From positions 1-28,884 of the forward strand of contig CANJDY010000005.1 of the NCBI GenBank assembly GCA_947472635.1: DNA of 28,884 bases, written 5' to 3'. A model generated the notes under the pieces. That model was not told the origin of the DNA and made no database searches. It saw only the letters and a list, made by a program, of their open reading frames with translations. Below, in pieces: positions 1-9,273 of this stretch (positions are counted from its first letter, which is position 1; the number at the start of each line of letters is the position of its first letter). The position numbers and the translations under genes are program-made. The DNA comes from Chitinophagaceae bacterium. Its GTDB lineage: Bacteria > Bacteroidota > Bacteroidia > Chitinophagales > Chitinophagaceae.

Positions 1-2
1 CA

Positions 3-254
3 TTAGATTCCTATAAGATTGGTATAATCACCGATATTTCCCAAGTGGGAGGTTATCCTGAGTATACAGGAACCCCTTACAAAGATTCGGATAATGATGG
101 TATTCCAGATGCATATGAATTGAAACATCGATTGAATCCTCAAGATGCGACTGATGCAGCTACCATTTCAGTAAGTGGATATAGTAATATTGAGTTATAT
201 TTAAATAGTGAAGTGGATGTTAAACAGGTAAAACCAGTGGTTGTAAATAAATAA
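3..254 (+). CDS. C-terminal end of a secreted pectate-lyase-like protein (5' partial)
   Basis: The reading frame is open from the window edge (first full codon at base 3) to a TAA at 252-254, so only about 83 C-terminal residues are present. They include the block DSDNDGIPDAYELKHRLNP, a thrombospondin-type-3/EF-hand-like calcium loop rich in Asp, followed by GYSNIELYLNSE. This combination (TDISQVGGYPEYTG, then DxDNDGIPD, then GY-N-E-YLN) is the tail commonly seen on Bacteroidota family 1 pectate lyases and related beta-helix proteins. The catalytic domain lies upstream of the window, so the enzyme class is inferred from this tail only. It fits the pectin theme of the genes downstream. A GTG at 45 is an internal Val codon and not a start. 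Confidence 0.7.
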   Translation, partial: LDSYKIGIITDISQVGGYPEYTGTPYKDSDNDGIPDAYELKHRLNPQDATDAATISVSGYSNIELYLNSEVDVKQVKPVVVNK

Positions 255-390
255 ATTAACGTATTGCTGCTTGGTTAACAAGCTAATCGATATTAGTTTT
301 CGAAAAGTGAAGTGCTTGCTTTTCAATAAAAGCAATTGACTTTTACAGGTATACTATTTTTTTTGTTAAATAATCAATCAATCAGTTCAA
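255..390 (+). other. Intergenic spacer with a small hairpin
   Basis: These 136 bases separate the pectate-lyase-like gene from the next operon. An 8-bp perfect inverted repeat (TTGCTTTT, loop CAAT, AAAAGCAA) sits at 316-335. No T-run follows it directly, although a run of eight T lies at 357-364. It could be a weak terminator or just part of the 5' leader of the next gene. I see no clear TAnnTTTG promoter element. Confidence 0.3.
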
Positions 391-3378
391 TTGAGTAAGT
401 CCCTAGCATATAACCTCTTTTTTTTCTTCTTTATTGGAGTGTTTTTTCACCAGGCTGTACAGGCACAAAAGATGCTTAGGCCTGCTCCATTAGTGATGAC
501 TAAAGGCAATCTCCTGTATACACCCGATTCATTGGGTAATCGAATTCCAGATTTTTCCTATTGCGGTTACAGGGCTTCTGAAATACCTATACCTACTGAT
601 ATTTTAATTAAAATAGTTGTCCCAGTTTCTAAAGATGATGCAACCAATAGAATACAATCGGCACTAGATTATGTTGCTTCTATGCCTATTGATTCCAATG
701 GATTTCGTGGAGTGGTTTTATTGCAGAAAGGAACCTATACAATGTCGGGACAATTAAAAATAAATAGTTCGGGTGTGGTTCTTCGTGGATCTGGAATGGA
801 TGCCAATGGAACCTTATTGGTAGGCGCAGGCACCGATCGACAGGCATTGATTAGAATTGTTGGAAAAGAAGAATCATTTAAAGGGCTTCCCGCTTTTCAA
901 ATACTAGATGCATATGTTCCAGTTAATGCTACAAAGTTCAAGGTAGATAGTGCTGTTTTGAGTAAGGCCCTGGGGAATGAGATAATCATACGTCGTCCTT
1001 CTACCATGGAATGGATTAAAAAAATAGGTACAGATATTTTTGGAGGTGGTATTTCTTCCTTGGGTTGGAAGCCTGGCGATCGCGATCTTTTTTTTGATAG
1101 AACCATTACTCATATTGATGGAAATACCCTTTCCATTGACGCACCTATTACTACTGCATTGGATTCAAATTTTGGTGGTGGTTCCATCAGCTTTTACCAT
1201 TGGGCTGGAAGATTGAAGAATGTAGGCGTAGAAAATTTACGCTGTATTTCATCATACGATAAGAATAATATAAAGGATGAAGATCATCGCTGGAATGCTA
1301 TTAATATAGAAAATACGGCAGATGCTTGGGTTCGGCAAATTGTATTTGAAAATTTTGCAGGTTCTGCTGTAAACGTGTTGGAAACTGCTAAACGTATAAC
1401 AGTAGAAGATTGTATTTCATTGCATCCTGTTTCAGAAATTGGCGGGCAAAGACGGACTACTTTTTTCACAACTGGCCAGCAGACATTATTTCAACGTTGC
1501 TATGCTGAATATGGATACCATGATTTTGCTACTGGATTTTGTGCACCTGGTCCCAATGCTTTTGTACAGTGTGAATCCAGTTTTCCCTATAATTTTAGCG
1601 GAGCAATTGACAGTTGGTCGTCCGGAGTTTTGTATGATATAGTAAATATAGACGGAAATGCTTTGCGCCTTGGTAATAGAGGTCAGGATGGTAATGGTGC
1701 AGGCTGGGCAGCGGCCAATAGTCTTTGCTGGAATTGTACTGCTGCAAGAATTGATTGCTATCAGCCACCTACCGCACAAAACTGGGCTTTTGGTTCCTGG
1801 AGCCAGTTTGCTGGAGATGGTTATTGGGCTGAGTCAAATAATGCGATACATCCTTGGAGTTTGTATTATGCACAATTAGCTCAACGGTTGAATCGAAAGG
1901 TGGATCATCTTTCTCAAATACTTTTTGTGCCTGGGGACGCATCTAGTAGTCCTACCATTGAGGTGGCTAACGAATTGGTAAAACAATCTGTACAACCAAG
2001 GATGCAGTTAAAGGAGTGGATTGGTTTGGCAGCAAAGCGCAATGTTATTTTAAGTAACCCAGGCAATGTAGCAACCTTTGACCTGGTAGAAATACAAAAA
2101 AAATCTGAACCTGTTTTGGCTCCAGTGATGCAAATAAAAAATGGCTGGCTGCTTAGGGGAACGGTAATTTTATTTGGTAAAAGAGAATCGGTGCCTTGGT
2201 GGGCCGGGGGCATACAAGGTAAGGCATTGCAAAATGCGAAACCAGCTATCACCCGCTATGTACCTGGAAGAACAGGGGAGGGTTTGACGGATGATTTGGA
2301 AAAAGAAACTGATCTGATGAAGGCCAATAATATTATTGGTTTGGAACAAAATTATGGTCTCTGGTATGATAGAAGAAGAGATGATCATGAAAGAATCAGA
2401 AGAATGGACGGAGAGGTATGGCCTCCATTTTATGAATTGCCTTTTGCCCGAAGCGGGATCGAAACAGCTTGGGATGGATTGAGTAAATATGATCTTACCA
2501 AGTACAATGTATTTTATTGGAGTAGACTAAAACAATTTGCTGACTTAGCCGATCAAAAAGGGTTGATACTAGTCAACCAACAGTATTTCCAACACAATAT
2601 TATAGAAGCCGGCGCTCATTATGCAGATTTTCCTTGGCGGTCGGCCAATAATATCAATCTTACCGGATTTCCTGAACCCCCACCTTATGCAGGGGATAAA
2701 CGCATATTCATGGCCGAACAATTTTATGATATTTCTAATCCTATTAGAAGGGAGCTCCATAAAAAATACATTCGTCAATCACTTAATAATTTCAAGGATA
2801 ACACTGGAGTAATTCAGTTAATAGGAGAGGAATTTACAGGCCCCTTGCATTTTGTGAAATTTTGGTTGGATGTAATCAAGGATTGGGAAAAGGAAACCGG
2901 AAAGCATCCAATCATTGGTTTAAGTGTTACCAAGGATGTGCAGGATTCTATATTAGCCAATCCTATTTATGCTACTGTGGTGGATCTAATCGATATTCGA
3001 TACTGGCATTACCAGGCTAATGGAAAATCGTATGAGCCGAAGGGTGGGCAAAACCTGGCACCCCGCCAACATGCGCGGTTATTGAAGCCTTCTAAAACAT
3101 CTTTCGAACAAGTGTATCGTGTTGTTCTTGAGTACAAGTTAAAATATCCTGCCAAGGCAGTTATTTATAGTGGGGATGGCTATCCTGAATTTGGAATGGC
3201 AGTATGGTTGGCTGGTGGAAGTTTACCTGTTTTGCCTAATAGCATAGATAAAGAATTATTGAAGGATGCTGCTGCCATGAAACCGATTACATCTTCCAAT
3301 AAAAATGAATACCTCCTAAGTGATGGTAAAAGTACTATTGTGTATAATATTGAAACTAAAAAATTGTCAAAAAGGTAA
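391..3378 (+). CDS. Secreted two-part protein: beta-helix (pectate-lyase-like/DUF4955-type) half plus TIM-barrel-like (DUF6298-type) half
   Basis: A 995-residue exported protein. Residues 1-25 form a signal peptide with a Phe-rich core and a VQA cleavage site. The TTG start at 391 is chosen because no ATG, GTG or other TTG lies between it and the in-frame stop at 367-369, and the next Met (472) would remove the signal peptide. Residues about 75-560 look like a right-handed beta-helix: an NRIQSALDYV entry segment, then GVVLLQKGTYTMSGQL and repeated short strands. From about 640 the character changes to TIM-barrel-like, with IGEEFTG (E813, E814) and DIRYWHYQ (868-875), and a C-terminal region around GMAVWLAGGSLPVLP. 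I recall similar Bacteroidota proteins under the labels DUF4955 and DUF6298. Specificity is unknown. It is followed after one base by the GH140 gene, so a pectin side-chain substrate is likely. Confidence 0.65.
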   Translation: MSKSLAYNLFFFFFIGVFFHQAVQAQKMLRPAPLVMTKGNLLYTPDSLGNRIPDFSYCGYRASEIPIPTDILIKIVVPVSKDDATNRIQSALDYVASMPIDSNGFRGVVLLQKGTYTMSGQLKINSSGVVLRGSGMDANGTLLVGAGTDRQALIRIVGKEESFKGLPAFQILDAYVPVNATKFKVDSAVLSKALGNEIIIRRPSTMEWIKKIGTDIFGGGISSLGWKPGDRDLFFDRTITHIDGNTLSIDAPITTALDSNFGGGSISFYHWAGRLKNVGVENLRCISSYDKNNIKDEDHRWNAINIENTADAWVRQIVFENFAGSAVNVLETAKRITVEDCISLHPVSEIGGQRRTTFFTTGQQTLFQRCYAEYGYHDFATGFCAPGPNAFVQCESSFPYNFSGAIDSWSSGVLYDIVNIDGNALRLGNRGQDGNGAGWAAANSLCWNCTAARIDCYQPPTAQNWAFGSWSQFAGDGYWAESNNAIHPWSLYYAQLAQRLNRKVDHLSQILFVPGDASSSPTIEVANELVKQSVQPRMQLKEWIGLAAKRNVILSNPGNVATFDLVEIQKKSEPVLAPVMQIKNGWLLRGTVILFGKRESVPWWAGGIQGKALQNAKPAITRYVPGRTGEGLTDDLEKETDLMKANNIIGLEQNYGLWYDRRRDDHERIRRMDGEVWPPFYELPFARSGIETAWDGLSKYDLTKYNVFYWSRLKQFADLADQKGLILVNQQYFQHNIIEAGAHYADFPWRSANNINLTGFPEPPPYAGDKRIFMAEQFYDISNPIRRELHKKYIRQSLNNFKDNTGVIQLIGEEFTGPLHFVKFWLDVIKDWEKETGKHPIIGLSVTKDVQDSILANPIYATVVDLIDIRYWHYQANGKSYEPKGGQNLAPRQHARLLKPSKTSFEQVYRVVLEYKLKYPAKAVIYSGDGYPEFGMAVWLAGGSLPVLPNSIDKELLKDAAAMKPITSSNKNEYLLSDGKSTIVYNIETKKLSKR

Positions 3379-3379
3379 A

Positions 3380-4747
3380 ATGAAGAAGCTGTTATCAATC
3401 ATCTTTCTGGGTTTGTTTTTGAATACACAGGCACAGTTGCCTTTGATAAAGATTGCTGATAATAAAAGATCTTTCTGTACGGGGGATAATCAGCCTTTCT
3501 TTTGGATGGGAGATACCGGTTGGTTATTATTTGTAAAATTAAAAAGGGAAGAAGCCATTCAATATTTGGAAGATAGAAAAAAAAAGGGCTTTAATGTAAT
3601 TCAGGTGATGCTGATACATAATATCAAATTGGCCGTAAATGCATATGGGGATTCAGCTTTGCTAAACAATGATGTAGCTACCCCCAAAACCAGTCCTGGA
3701 AACTCTTTCAATGATGCCGAAGCATATGATTTTTGGGACAATGTAGATTATGTAATCAATGAGGCTGCCAAAAGGGGCATTTATATGGCCTTGGTGCCTG
3801 TTTGGGGTGCCAATATAAAATTCATTAATGAGTTGCAGGCAAAAAAATATGCTGCATTCATTGCCAATCGTTTCAAAAATAAAACCAATATTATTTGGTT
3901 GAATGGTGGTGATATCAAAGGCAGTGATGCAGTAGAAATTTGGAATTCGATTGGTAATACGATACGATCAATTGACAAAAATCATTTAATAGGCTTTCAT
4001 CCTCGTGGTAGAAATTCTTCTGCTACTTGGTTTCATCTTGAGCCATGGTTGGATTTTAATATGTTTCAATCAGGCCATAGAAGTTATGACCAGGATACGT
4101 CTTTCAATGAAACATTGCACTATGGCGAAGATAACTGGCGCTATGTGCAAGATGATTATCAATTATTACCCACTAAGCCAACTTTTGATGGAGAGCCTTC
4201 TTATGAGGGAATTCCTCATGGTCTTCATGATGGAACTCAACCTTATTGGCGTGATGACGAGGTACGTCGGTATGCCTACTGGAGCGTATTTGCAGGCAGT
4301 TGCGGATTTACGTATGGACACAATGCCGTCATGCAGTTTTATTCACTAGGTAATTCAGGTATTTCATTCTTTCCAAAAATAACTTGGCAAAAAGGGCTTT
4401 CTGCACCAGGTGCTGGTCAGATGCAATATTTGAAAAAACTGATGTTGTCCAAATCCTATTTCGATCGGATTCCCAACCAATCGTTGGTTGCGGATAATGG
4501 AGAACGTTATGAGAGGGTACTAGCCACTAGCGGAAAGAATTATGCCTTGCTTTATGTATACAACGGGCGTTCATTTAGTGTGGCCATTGATCAATTAAAA
4601 TTTCCGCTGCATAAGGCAAGTTGGTATAATCCGAAAAATGGAAAACGGTTGACTATAGCAATGAATCAGTCTACCCTCAATGGGCATTTTAATCCTCCGG
4701 GAGAAAGGACGAATGGAAATGATTGGATATTGATATTGGAAAAATGA
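3380..4747 (+). CDS. GH140-type hydrolase, candidate D-apiosidase (DUF4038 family)
   Basis: A 455-residue secreted protein with signal peptide MKKLLSIIFLGLFLNTQAQ. The ATG at 3380 is preferred over the in-frame ATG at 3320, which lies inside the previous gene and would put a hydrophilic stretch before the signal peptide. The body matches the DUF4038 TIM barrel: FFWMGDTGWLLF near the N-terminus, then KGFNVIQVM and WLNGGD. D178 in WLNGGD and E272 in FDGEPSYE are the likely acid/base and nucleophile, matching the Asp/Glu pair of the family. The C-terminal 90 residues (LLYVYNGRSFSV...WYNPKNGK) form the usual beta-sandwich. The founding GH140 enzyme, Bacteroides BT1012, removes D-apiose from rhamnogalacturonan II. 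Activity on apiose here is inferred from family and from the catabolic genes nearby. Confidence 0.82.
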   Translation: MKKLLSIIFLGLFLNTQAQLPLIKIADNKRSFCTGDNQPFFWMGDTGWLLFVKLKREEAIQYLEDRKKKGFNVIQVMLIHNIKLAVNAYGDSALLNNDVATPKTSPGNSFNDAEAYDFWDNVDYVINEAAKRGIYMALVPVWGANIKFINELQAKKYAAFIANRFKNKTNIIWLNGGDIKGSDAVEIWNSIGNTIRSIDKNHLIGFHPRGRNSSATWFHLEPWLDFNMFQSGHRSYDQDTSFNETLHYGEDNWRYVQDDYQLLPTKPTFDGEPSYEGIPHGLHDGTQPYWRDDEVRRYAYWSVFAGSCGFTYGHNAVMQFYSLGNSGISFFPKITWQKGLSAPGAGQMQYLKKLMLSKSYFDRIPNQSLVADNGERYERVLATSGKNYALLYVYNGRSFSVAIDQLKFPLHKASWYNPKNGKRLTIAMNQSTLNGHFNPPGERTNGNDWILILEK

Positions 4748-5655
4748 GGAAGTTATTTAGTTACATATTATCCATTTTGCTACTGGCTTCCTGTAATCAA
4801 AAGGTTTTTCTGTTTACATCATTTCATGAGCCTGCTACCGAAGGATTACGGTTATTGTATAGTAAGGATGCCTATCATTGGAAAGACCTAAATACCATTT
4901 TTTTAAAACCCATGGTGGATGAAAAAGTAATGCGGGACCCTTCAATGATACAGGGGCCTGATGGCACCTTTCATCTTGTTTTTACCTCTGCTTGGCATGG
5001 AAAAAAGGGTTTTGGATATGCATCCTCTAAAGACCTTATTCACTGGAGTGAAGAACGGATAATTGATGTAATGAAACAAGAGCCTACTACCGTCAATGTA
5101 TGGGCACCCGAGTTGTTTTATGATGACAGCAAGGATGAATTTATTATTATCTGGGCTTCCACTATTCCTTATAGATTTGCCAAAGGAATAGAGGAAGAGG
5201 AAAACAACCACCGGATGTATTATACTATCACCAAGGATTTTAAAATATTTACCGATGCCCAACTTTTCTTTGATCCTGGATTTAGTGTCATTGACGCAGT
5301 GATTGTGAAACAAGCCGTTGGAAGTTACCAATTGATATTGAAGGATAATACTAGGCCGGAGCGAAATATTAGGGTTGCTTCTTCAACCAGTCCATTGGGG
5401 CCCTGGATGAATGTGTCAAAACCATTTACGGATAAGTTTACCGAAGGTCCTTCTCCTATAAAAGTAAAGGATGGTTGGCTAATCTATTTTGACTCTTACC
5501 AAAAGAAAACGTACGATGCAGTATTGACTAAGGATTTTAAAGCTTTTACCCAAGTTTCCACTTTTATTTCAGTGCCAGCGGGTCATAAACATGGTACAAT
5601 ATTAAAAGTAAGTAAAAAAATAGTCAACAGTGTAGCGGCAATTAGTAACCGCTAG
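4744..5655 (+). CDS. GH43-like five-bladed propeller lipoprotein
   Basis: A 303-residue predicted lipoprotein with a lipobox ending at C17 (LASC). The ATG at 4744 overlaps the stop of the GH140 gene in ATGA, so the two are translationally coupled; an upstream in-frame ATG (4723) would bury the lipobox. The pattern fits glycoside hydrolase family 43: D65 in RDPSMI as base, D184 in FSVIDAV as pKa modulator and E234 in FTEGPSPI as general acid, with LLYSKDAYHW, ASSKDLIHW and WAPEL in the blades. Family 43 enzymes are mostly alpha-L-arabinofuranosidases, beta-xylosidases or galactosidases; the target here cannot be read from sequence. It probably sits on the outer membrane or in the periplasm and works with the GH140 enzyme on pectin side chains. 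Confidence 0.72.
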   Translation: MRKLFSYILSILLLASCNQKVFLFTSFHEPATEGLRLLYSKDAYHWKDLNTIFLKPMVDEKVMRDPSMIQGPDGTFHLVFTSAWHGKKGFGYASSKDLIHWSEERIIDVMKQEPTTVNVWAPELFYDDSKDEFIIIWASTIPYRFAKGIEEEENNHRMYYTITKDFKIFTDAQLFFDPGFSVIDAVIVKQAVGSYQLILKDNTRPERNIRVASSTSPLGPWMNVSKPFTDKFTEGPSPIKVKDGWLIYFDSYQKKTYDAVLTKDFKAFTQVSTFISVPAGHKHGTILKVSKKIVNSVAAISNR

Positions 5656-6011
5656 TGGAAATACAAAGAATTAGAAAATTAACCCTCAGCCTTCATTAAT
5701 ACCTACAACTTTCAGGTAAGTACAAATTAGTAATTCAGTTTAAAGACCCTTCATCTATTGAATAAATAATTTTACTTATATTTTAATAATTGTTTATCAA
5801 TGATTTAATTCAAATTATAAGTATTTACCTACCTGTCCAACTTTTTTTAGGAGCCAATAATTTTAGGGTAGAGGAGAAATTTTTCACTGAGCTAAACTTT
5901 CTTTTATTTTCTTTTATTATTTATATTTTTCTTTATTTTTTATTATTTGCTTTTTAATAATTATGTTTGTAGTGTTATTTAAATTATTATTAACCATAAA
6001 ATTTTTACTGT
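5656..6011 (+). other. 356-bp spacer with the leader of the SusCD unit
   Basis: No coding sequence is supported here. The 3' half (about 5890-5960) is strongly T-rich on the + strand. A -7 type promoter element lies at 5962-5969. I see no convincing terminator after the GH43-like gene: a 6-bp GC-rich inverted repeat at 5633-5654 spans its last codons but has no T-run. Confidence 0.5.
5962..5969 (+). promoter_or_regulatory. Candidate Bacteroidota -7 promoter element (TATGTTTG)
   Basis: TATGTTTG is an exact match to the TAnnTTTG -7 consensus of Bacteroidota sigma-ABfr promoters. It lies 42 bases before the susC start codon, leaving a plausible short leader. The usual -33 TTTG at about 19 bases upstream is missing; a TTTG at 5946-5949 is only 12 bases away. 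The match could therefore be a weak or regulated promoter, or chance in T-rich DNA. Confidence 0.4.
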
Positions 6012-9000
6012 ATGAGACTAAATTCATTTTTAGTAAAAAGCCTTCTACTTTCACAATTGTTGCTGTTTTCAGCTTTTCCAATTGTGTTTGCTCAAAAAGC
6101 AGGTACTGTTTCACCCAAAAAACAAGTCAAAATTTCCGGAAAAGTGACTGATGAAAAGGGCGCTCCGCTTTTAGGGGTTTCTGTTCAATTGAAGTCGGGG
6201 AATATTCTAGCCGTTACTGACAATAGCGGAATTTTTAGCTGTTTAGTTGCTGAAGGGGCTGTTTTGCAATTCACTTCTCAGGGTTTTGGAAGCTATGAGC
6301 GGTTAGTTAAAACCCAGGAGAATATTGAAGTGAAGTTGAGCATTGATTCCAAGTCATTGGAAGATGTAGTGGTAGTGGGTTATGGTACGCAAAGAAAAAG
6401 AGCCGTTACCGGTTCTGTTGTGTCAGTCGGATACGAACAATTTAAGGATAGGTCTTTTTCTAATGTGGCACAGTCACTGGAAGGAACTATTGCTGGGGTT
6501 AATATTTCTACTTCACAAGGTGCACCAGGCTTTGGTCCAACGATTCAAATACGCGGTACCAGTTCGATTACTGCTGGAACTACTCCGTTGTATGTAGTGG
6601 ATGGTATGGCTTTGGAAAACTTCGATCTTAATCAGATTAATCCACAGGATATACAGTCAGTTGAAGTATTGAAGGATGCAGCCTCATCGGCTATTTATGG
6701 TTCAAGGGGTGCCAATGGTGTTATTTTAATTACCACCAAGTTGGGGAAATTAGGTAAAACCCAGGTTACTGCAACTTTTGAAGAGGGCTTCAGTAAAGTG
6801 AATCGCAAAGTGAAAATGATGGATGCCCAACAATGGATAAAATATTACATTGATGCAAGAAACAATGCATGGGTTTTGCTAGATCCAGTTAACAATAAAG
6901 TTACTGATGATAATGCCAAACGTACATTAGTAGCGGGGTCAGGTGCAAAAAACTACATGATTCCAGATGATTTTCTAACTAATCCTGGACAATTTGGAAA
7001 AGGTACAGACTGGCAGGATGCAATGTTCCGAACCGCACCTTCTACCAATGCTCAGTTATCTTTAAATGGTGGAACAGAAAAAACAAATTATCTTTTTTCT
7101 GTAGGATATCTTAACCAAGATGCGGTGTTGATAAAAGATTTTTACAAGCGCCTATCCTTGCGGACCAATATCCGTCAAAAAATATCTGAACAGATAACAG
7201 CAGGATTGAATATAGCTTTTACTGGAACGAATGACCGTACGGATGGTACCACAGGTAAAAGTGATGCCATTAGTTTGGGCATCCAGAGTGATCCTATTTT
7301 TCCTGAATACAATGAAAATGGAAATCTTGGTTTTTTAGATCCAAACTCTACATGGAAGCGCTTTCAAACTTTTGGTGTGCAATTATGGAACCCGCATTCA
7401 TTAATTGATTATGCCGATAAATTAAATGTTAACTATAATACATTAGCAAATGCTTATGTTGAAATTAAGCCCATTAAAGACCTTACCATTAAAGGAAGCA
7501 TGAATGGTAACCTTACTAACAATAACTACAATTGGTATTGGGTAACTGGTCAAGGATACGGATATTCAAGTGTATTGCCAGCTCAGGCATCTTCAAAGAA
7601 TGTAACCAATCTAAACTGGCAGACAGAATTTACGGGTACTTATAATAAAAATTTTGGTGACCATACGTTGGGTGTTATCGCAGGGTACAGTTCTCAAAAA
7701 AATAGATTTGAGAATATGAGTCTGAATGGTTCCAACTTTCCGAACGATTTGGTTCGTACCATAAATGCAGCAGGTACAGTTAGTAAACCCGCTAGTGGAA
7801 ATTTTGCAGAGGAATGGTCTTTGCTATCTGTTTTAGGCAGGGTGAGTTATGGATATAAAAACAAGTATTTTTTAAATGCCACCATACGTCGTGATGGTAG
7901 TTCAAGATTTGGTATCAACTCCAAATGGGGTAATTTCCCATCCGTATCGGGAGCATGGTTGGTTTCAGATGAAAAATTCATGAAAGGGATCAGTGCGGTT
8001 TCTAATTTAAAATTGCGCCTTAGTTATGGACAGACTGGAAATAACCTTATTCCAAATTACGGATCAGTTTCCTTACTTGGTACCTCTAGTTACGTAAATG
8101 CTAGTACTGTTGTGAATGGGCTTCGCACCATTAGTATTTCCAATCCTAATCTTAAGTGGGAAAAAACAAGTCAGTATAATATCGGTATCGACCTTGCTTT
8201 ATTTAAAAACAGGGTGAATGTAACATTGGATGCATATAAATCTGTAACGAATGATATGTTGTTAAATGTGCCGGTTCCAGCTTATACTGGGTTTACAACG
8301 CAACTTACCAATATTGGTAGTATGCAAAACAAGGGGATTGAATTAAATATTTCAACTAAAAATATTGTGAGTGGTGCATTCAACTGGACTACTGATTTCA
8401 ATATTTCACTTAACAGAAATAAAGTGTTGAAATTAGGACCTAACGATGCTCCGATTGAAATTAACGAGTGGGGATATTTTGTTACTCAAGTTGGACAACC
8501 TTTGTCTAACTATAAAGGGTATATTTTTGATGGTCTTTATAATAACCAGACACAGATTACAAATTCGGTATCTTATCCTGGAGCTGTACCGGGCGATCCT
8601 AAAATACGGGATGTAAATGGTGATAAAAAAATAAGTTCCGATGACATGGCTATTTTGGGCAACTATCAGGCCGATTTTTCCGCAGGCTTAACGAATACGA
8701 TTAAGTATAAAGGTTTAGAATTGTCCTTTATGTTGCAAGGGGTTTTTGGCAATGAAATATGGAACCAGCAAACAAGGTTTAGCAAGTTTTGGAATGATAG
8801 TCGCAACTCTTATGCATCCGTAAATAATTATTGGAAATCAGAACAAGACCCAGGTGATGGTAAAACATTTAAGCCTTATGCAGTCTTCCCAGCTACTGCC
8901 CTTGGTAAAGCTACCTATATTCAGGGGTATTCTAATTACTGGATGGAAGATGGCACTTTTGTAAGAATTAAAAACCTGAGAGCTTCTTATAGACTTCCCG

Positions 9001-9245
9001 GATTTATTTTCAAGAAGACTCCAATAAAAGAAACAAGGGTTTATATCAATGCAGAGAATGTTCATGTATTCAGTAACTATGTAGGATTTGATCCTCAAAA
9101 TAGTACTTATTCTGTTGGAACTTCCTCGGTTCCAGGTGCAAATGGGGGAAGTGCTACCAATCCTTCTGGTTTATTGCTAGGAGCCGATTATGGAGCCTAC
9201 CCAATACCTTTCATATTAACATTTGGGGTTAAAATGGATTTTTAA
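6012..9245 (+). CDS. susC: SusC/RagA-type TonB-dependent outer-membrane transporter
   Basis: A 1077-residue outer-membrane protein. A signal peptide ends at about residue 27 (VFA before Q28). A carboxypeptidase-regulatory-like beta-sandwich follows at about 41-120 (ISGKVTDEKGAPLLGVSVQL), then the conserved VVVGYGTQRKRAVTGSV segment that opens the plug domain. The plug contains IQIRGTSSI, PLYVVDGM and VEVLKDAASSAIYGSRGANG. The rest is the 22-strand barrel, ending in GVKMDF with a terminal Phe. The length is normal for the family. SusC proteins import oligosaccharides into the periplasm using TonB energy while a SusD lid captures them. The SusD gene follows after 28 bases. The ligand is inferred from context to be an oligosaccharide derived from apiose-containing pectin. 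Confidence 0.96.
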   Translation: MRLNSFLVKSLLLSQLLLFSAFPIVFAQKAGTVSPKKQVKISGKVTDEKGAPLLGVSVQLKSGNILAVTDNSGIFSCLVAEGAVLQFTSQGFGSYERLVKTQENIEVKLSIDSKSLEDVVVVGYGTQRKRAVTGSVVSVGYEQFKDRSFSNVAQSLEGTIAGVNISTSQGAPGFGPTIQIRGTSSITAGTTPLYVVDGMALENFDLNQINPQDIQSVEVLKDAASSAIYGSRGANGVILITTKLGKLGKTQVTATFEEGFSKVNRKVKMMDAQQWIKYYIDARNNAWVLLDPVNNKVTDDNAKRTLVAGSGAKNYMIPDDFLTNPGQFGKGTDWQDAMFRTAPSTNAQLSLNGGTEKTNYLFSVGYLNQDAVLIKDFYKRLSLRTNIRQKISEQITAGLNIAFTGTNDRTDGTTGKSDAISLGIQSDPIFPEYNENGNLGFLDPNSTWKRFQTFGVQLWNPHSLIDYADKLNVNYNTLANAYVEIKPIKDLTIKGSMNGNLTNNNYNWYWVTGQGYGYSSVLPAQASSKNVTNLNWQTEFTGTYNKNFGDHTLGVIAGYSSQKNRFENMSLNGSNFPNDLVRTINAAGTVSKPASGNFAEEWSLLSVLGRVSYGYKNKYFLNATIRRDGSSRFGINSKWGNFPSVSGAWLVSDEKFMKGISAVSNLKLRLSYGQTGNNLIPNYGSVSLLGTSSYVNASTVVNGLRTISISNPNLKWEKTSQYNIGIDLALFKNRVNVTLDAYKSVTNDMLLNVPVPAYTGFTTQLTNIGSMQNKGIELNISTKNIVSGAFNWTTDFNISLNRNKVLKLGPNDAPIEINEWGYFVTQVGQPLSNYKGYIFDGLYNNQTQITNSVSYPGAVPGDPKIRDVNGDKKISSDDMAILGNYQADFSAGLTNTIKYKGLELSFMLQGVFGNEIWNQQTRFSKFWNDSRNSYASVNNYWKSEQDPGDGKTFKPYAVFPATALGKATYIQGYSNYWMEDGTFVRIKNLRASYRLPGFIFKKTPIKETRVYINAENVHVFSNYVGFDPQNSTYSVGTSSVPGANGGSATNPSGLLLGADYGAYPIPFILTFGVKMDF

Positions 9246-9273
9246 TTATTGCTGACTTAAAAAAAATAATCAA

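Noticed and set aside
316..335. 8-bp hairpin as a firm terminator of the pectate-lyase-like gene
   Set aside because: The stem is short, AT-rich and not followed by a T-run; kept only as a note in the spacer.
418..425. Run of eight T in the signal-peptide region of the beta-helix/TIM-like protein as a slippage switch
   Set aside because: It simply encodes the Phe-rich hydrophobic core; there is no evidence of length variation.
3320..3379. An upstream ATG start for the GH140 gene
   Set aside because: It would overlap the previous gene and put 20 residues before a good signal peptide; the ATG at 3380 gives a normal exported start one base after the preceding stop.
3577..3585. Run of nine A in the GH140 gene as a phase-variation tract
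   Set aside because: The frame is intact, such runs are expected in AT-rich Lys codons, and no second allele can be seen from one sequence.
5633..5654. TAGCGG/CCGCTA inverted repeat as terminator of the GH43-like gene
   Set aside because: Only six pairs, a 10-base loop, it overlaps the coding end and has no T-run.
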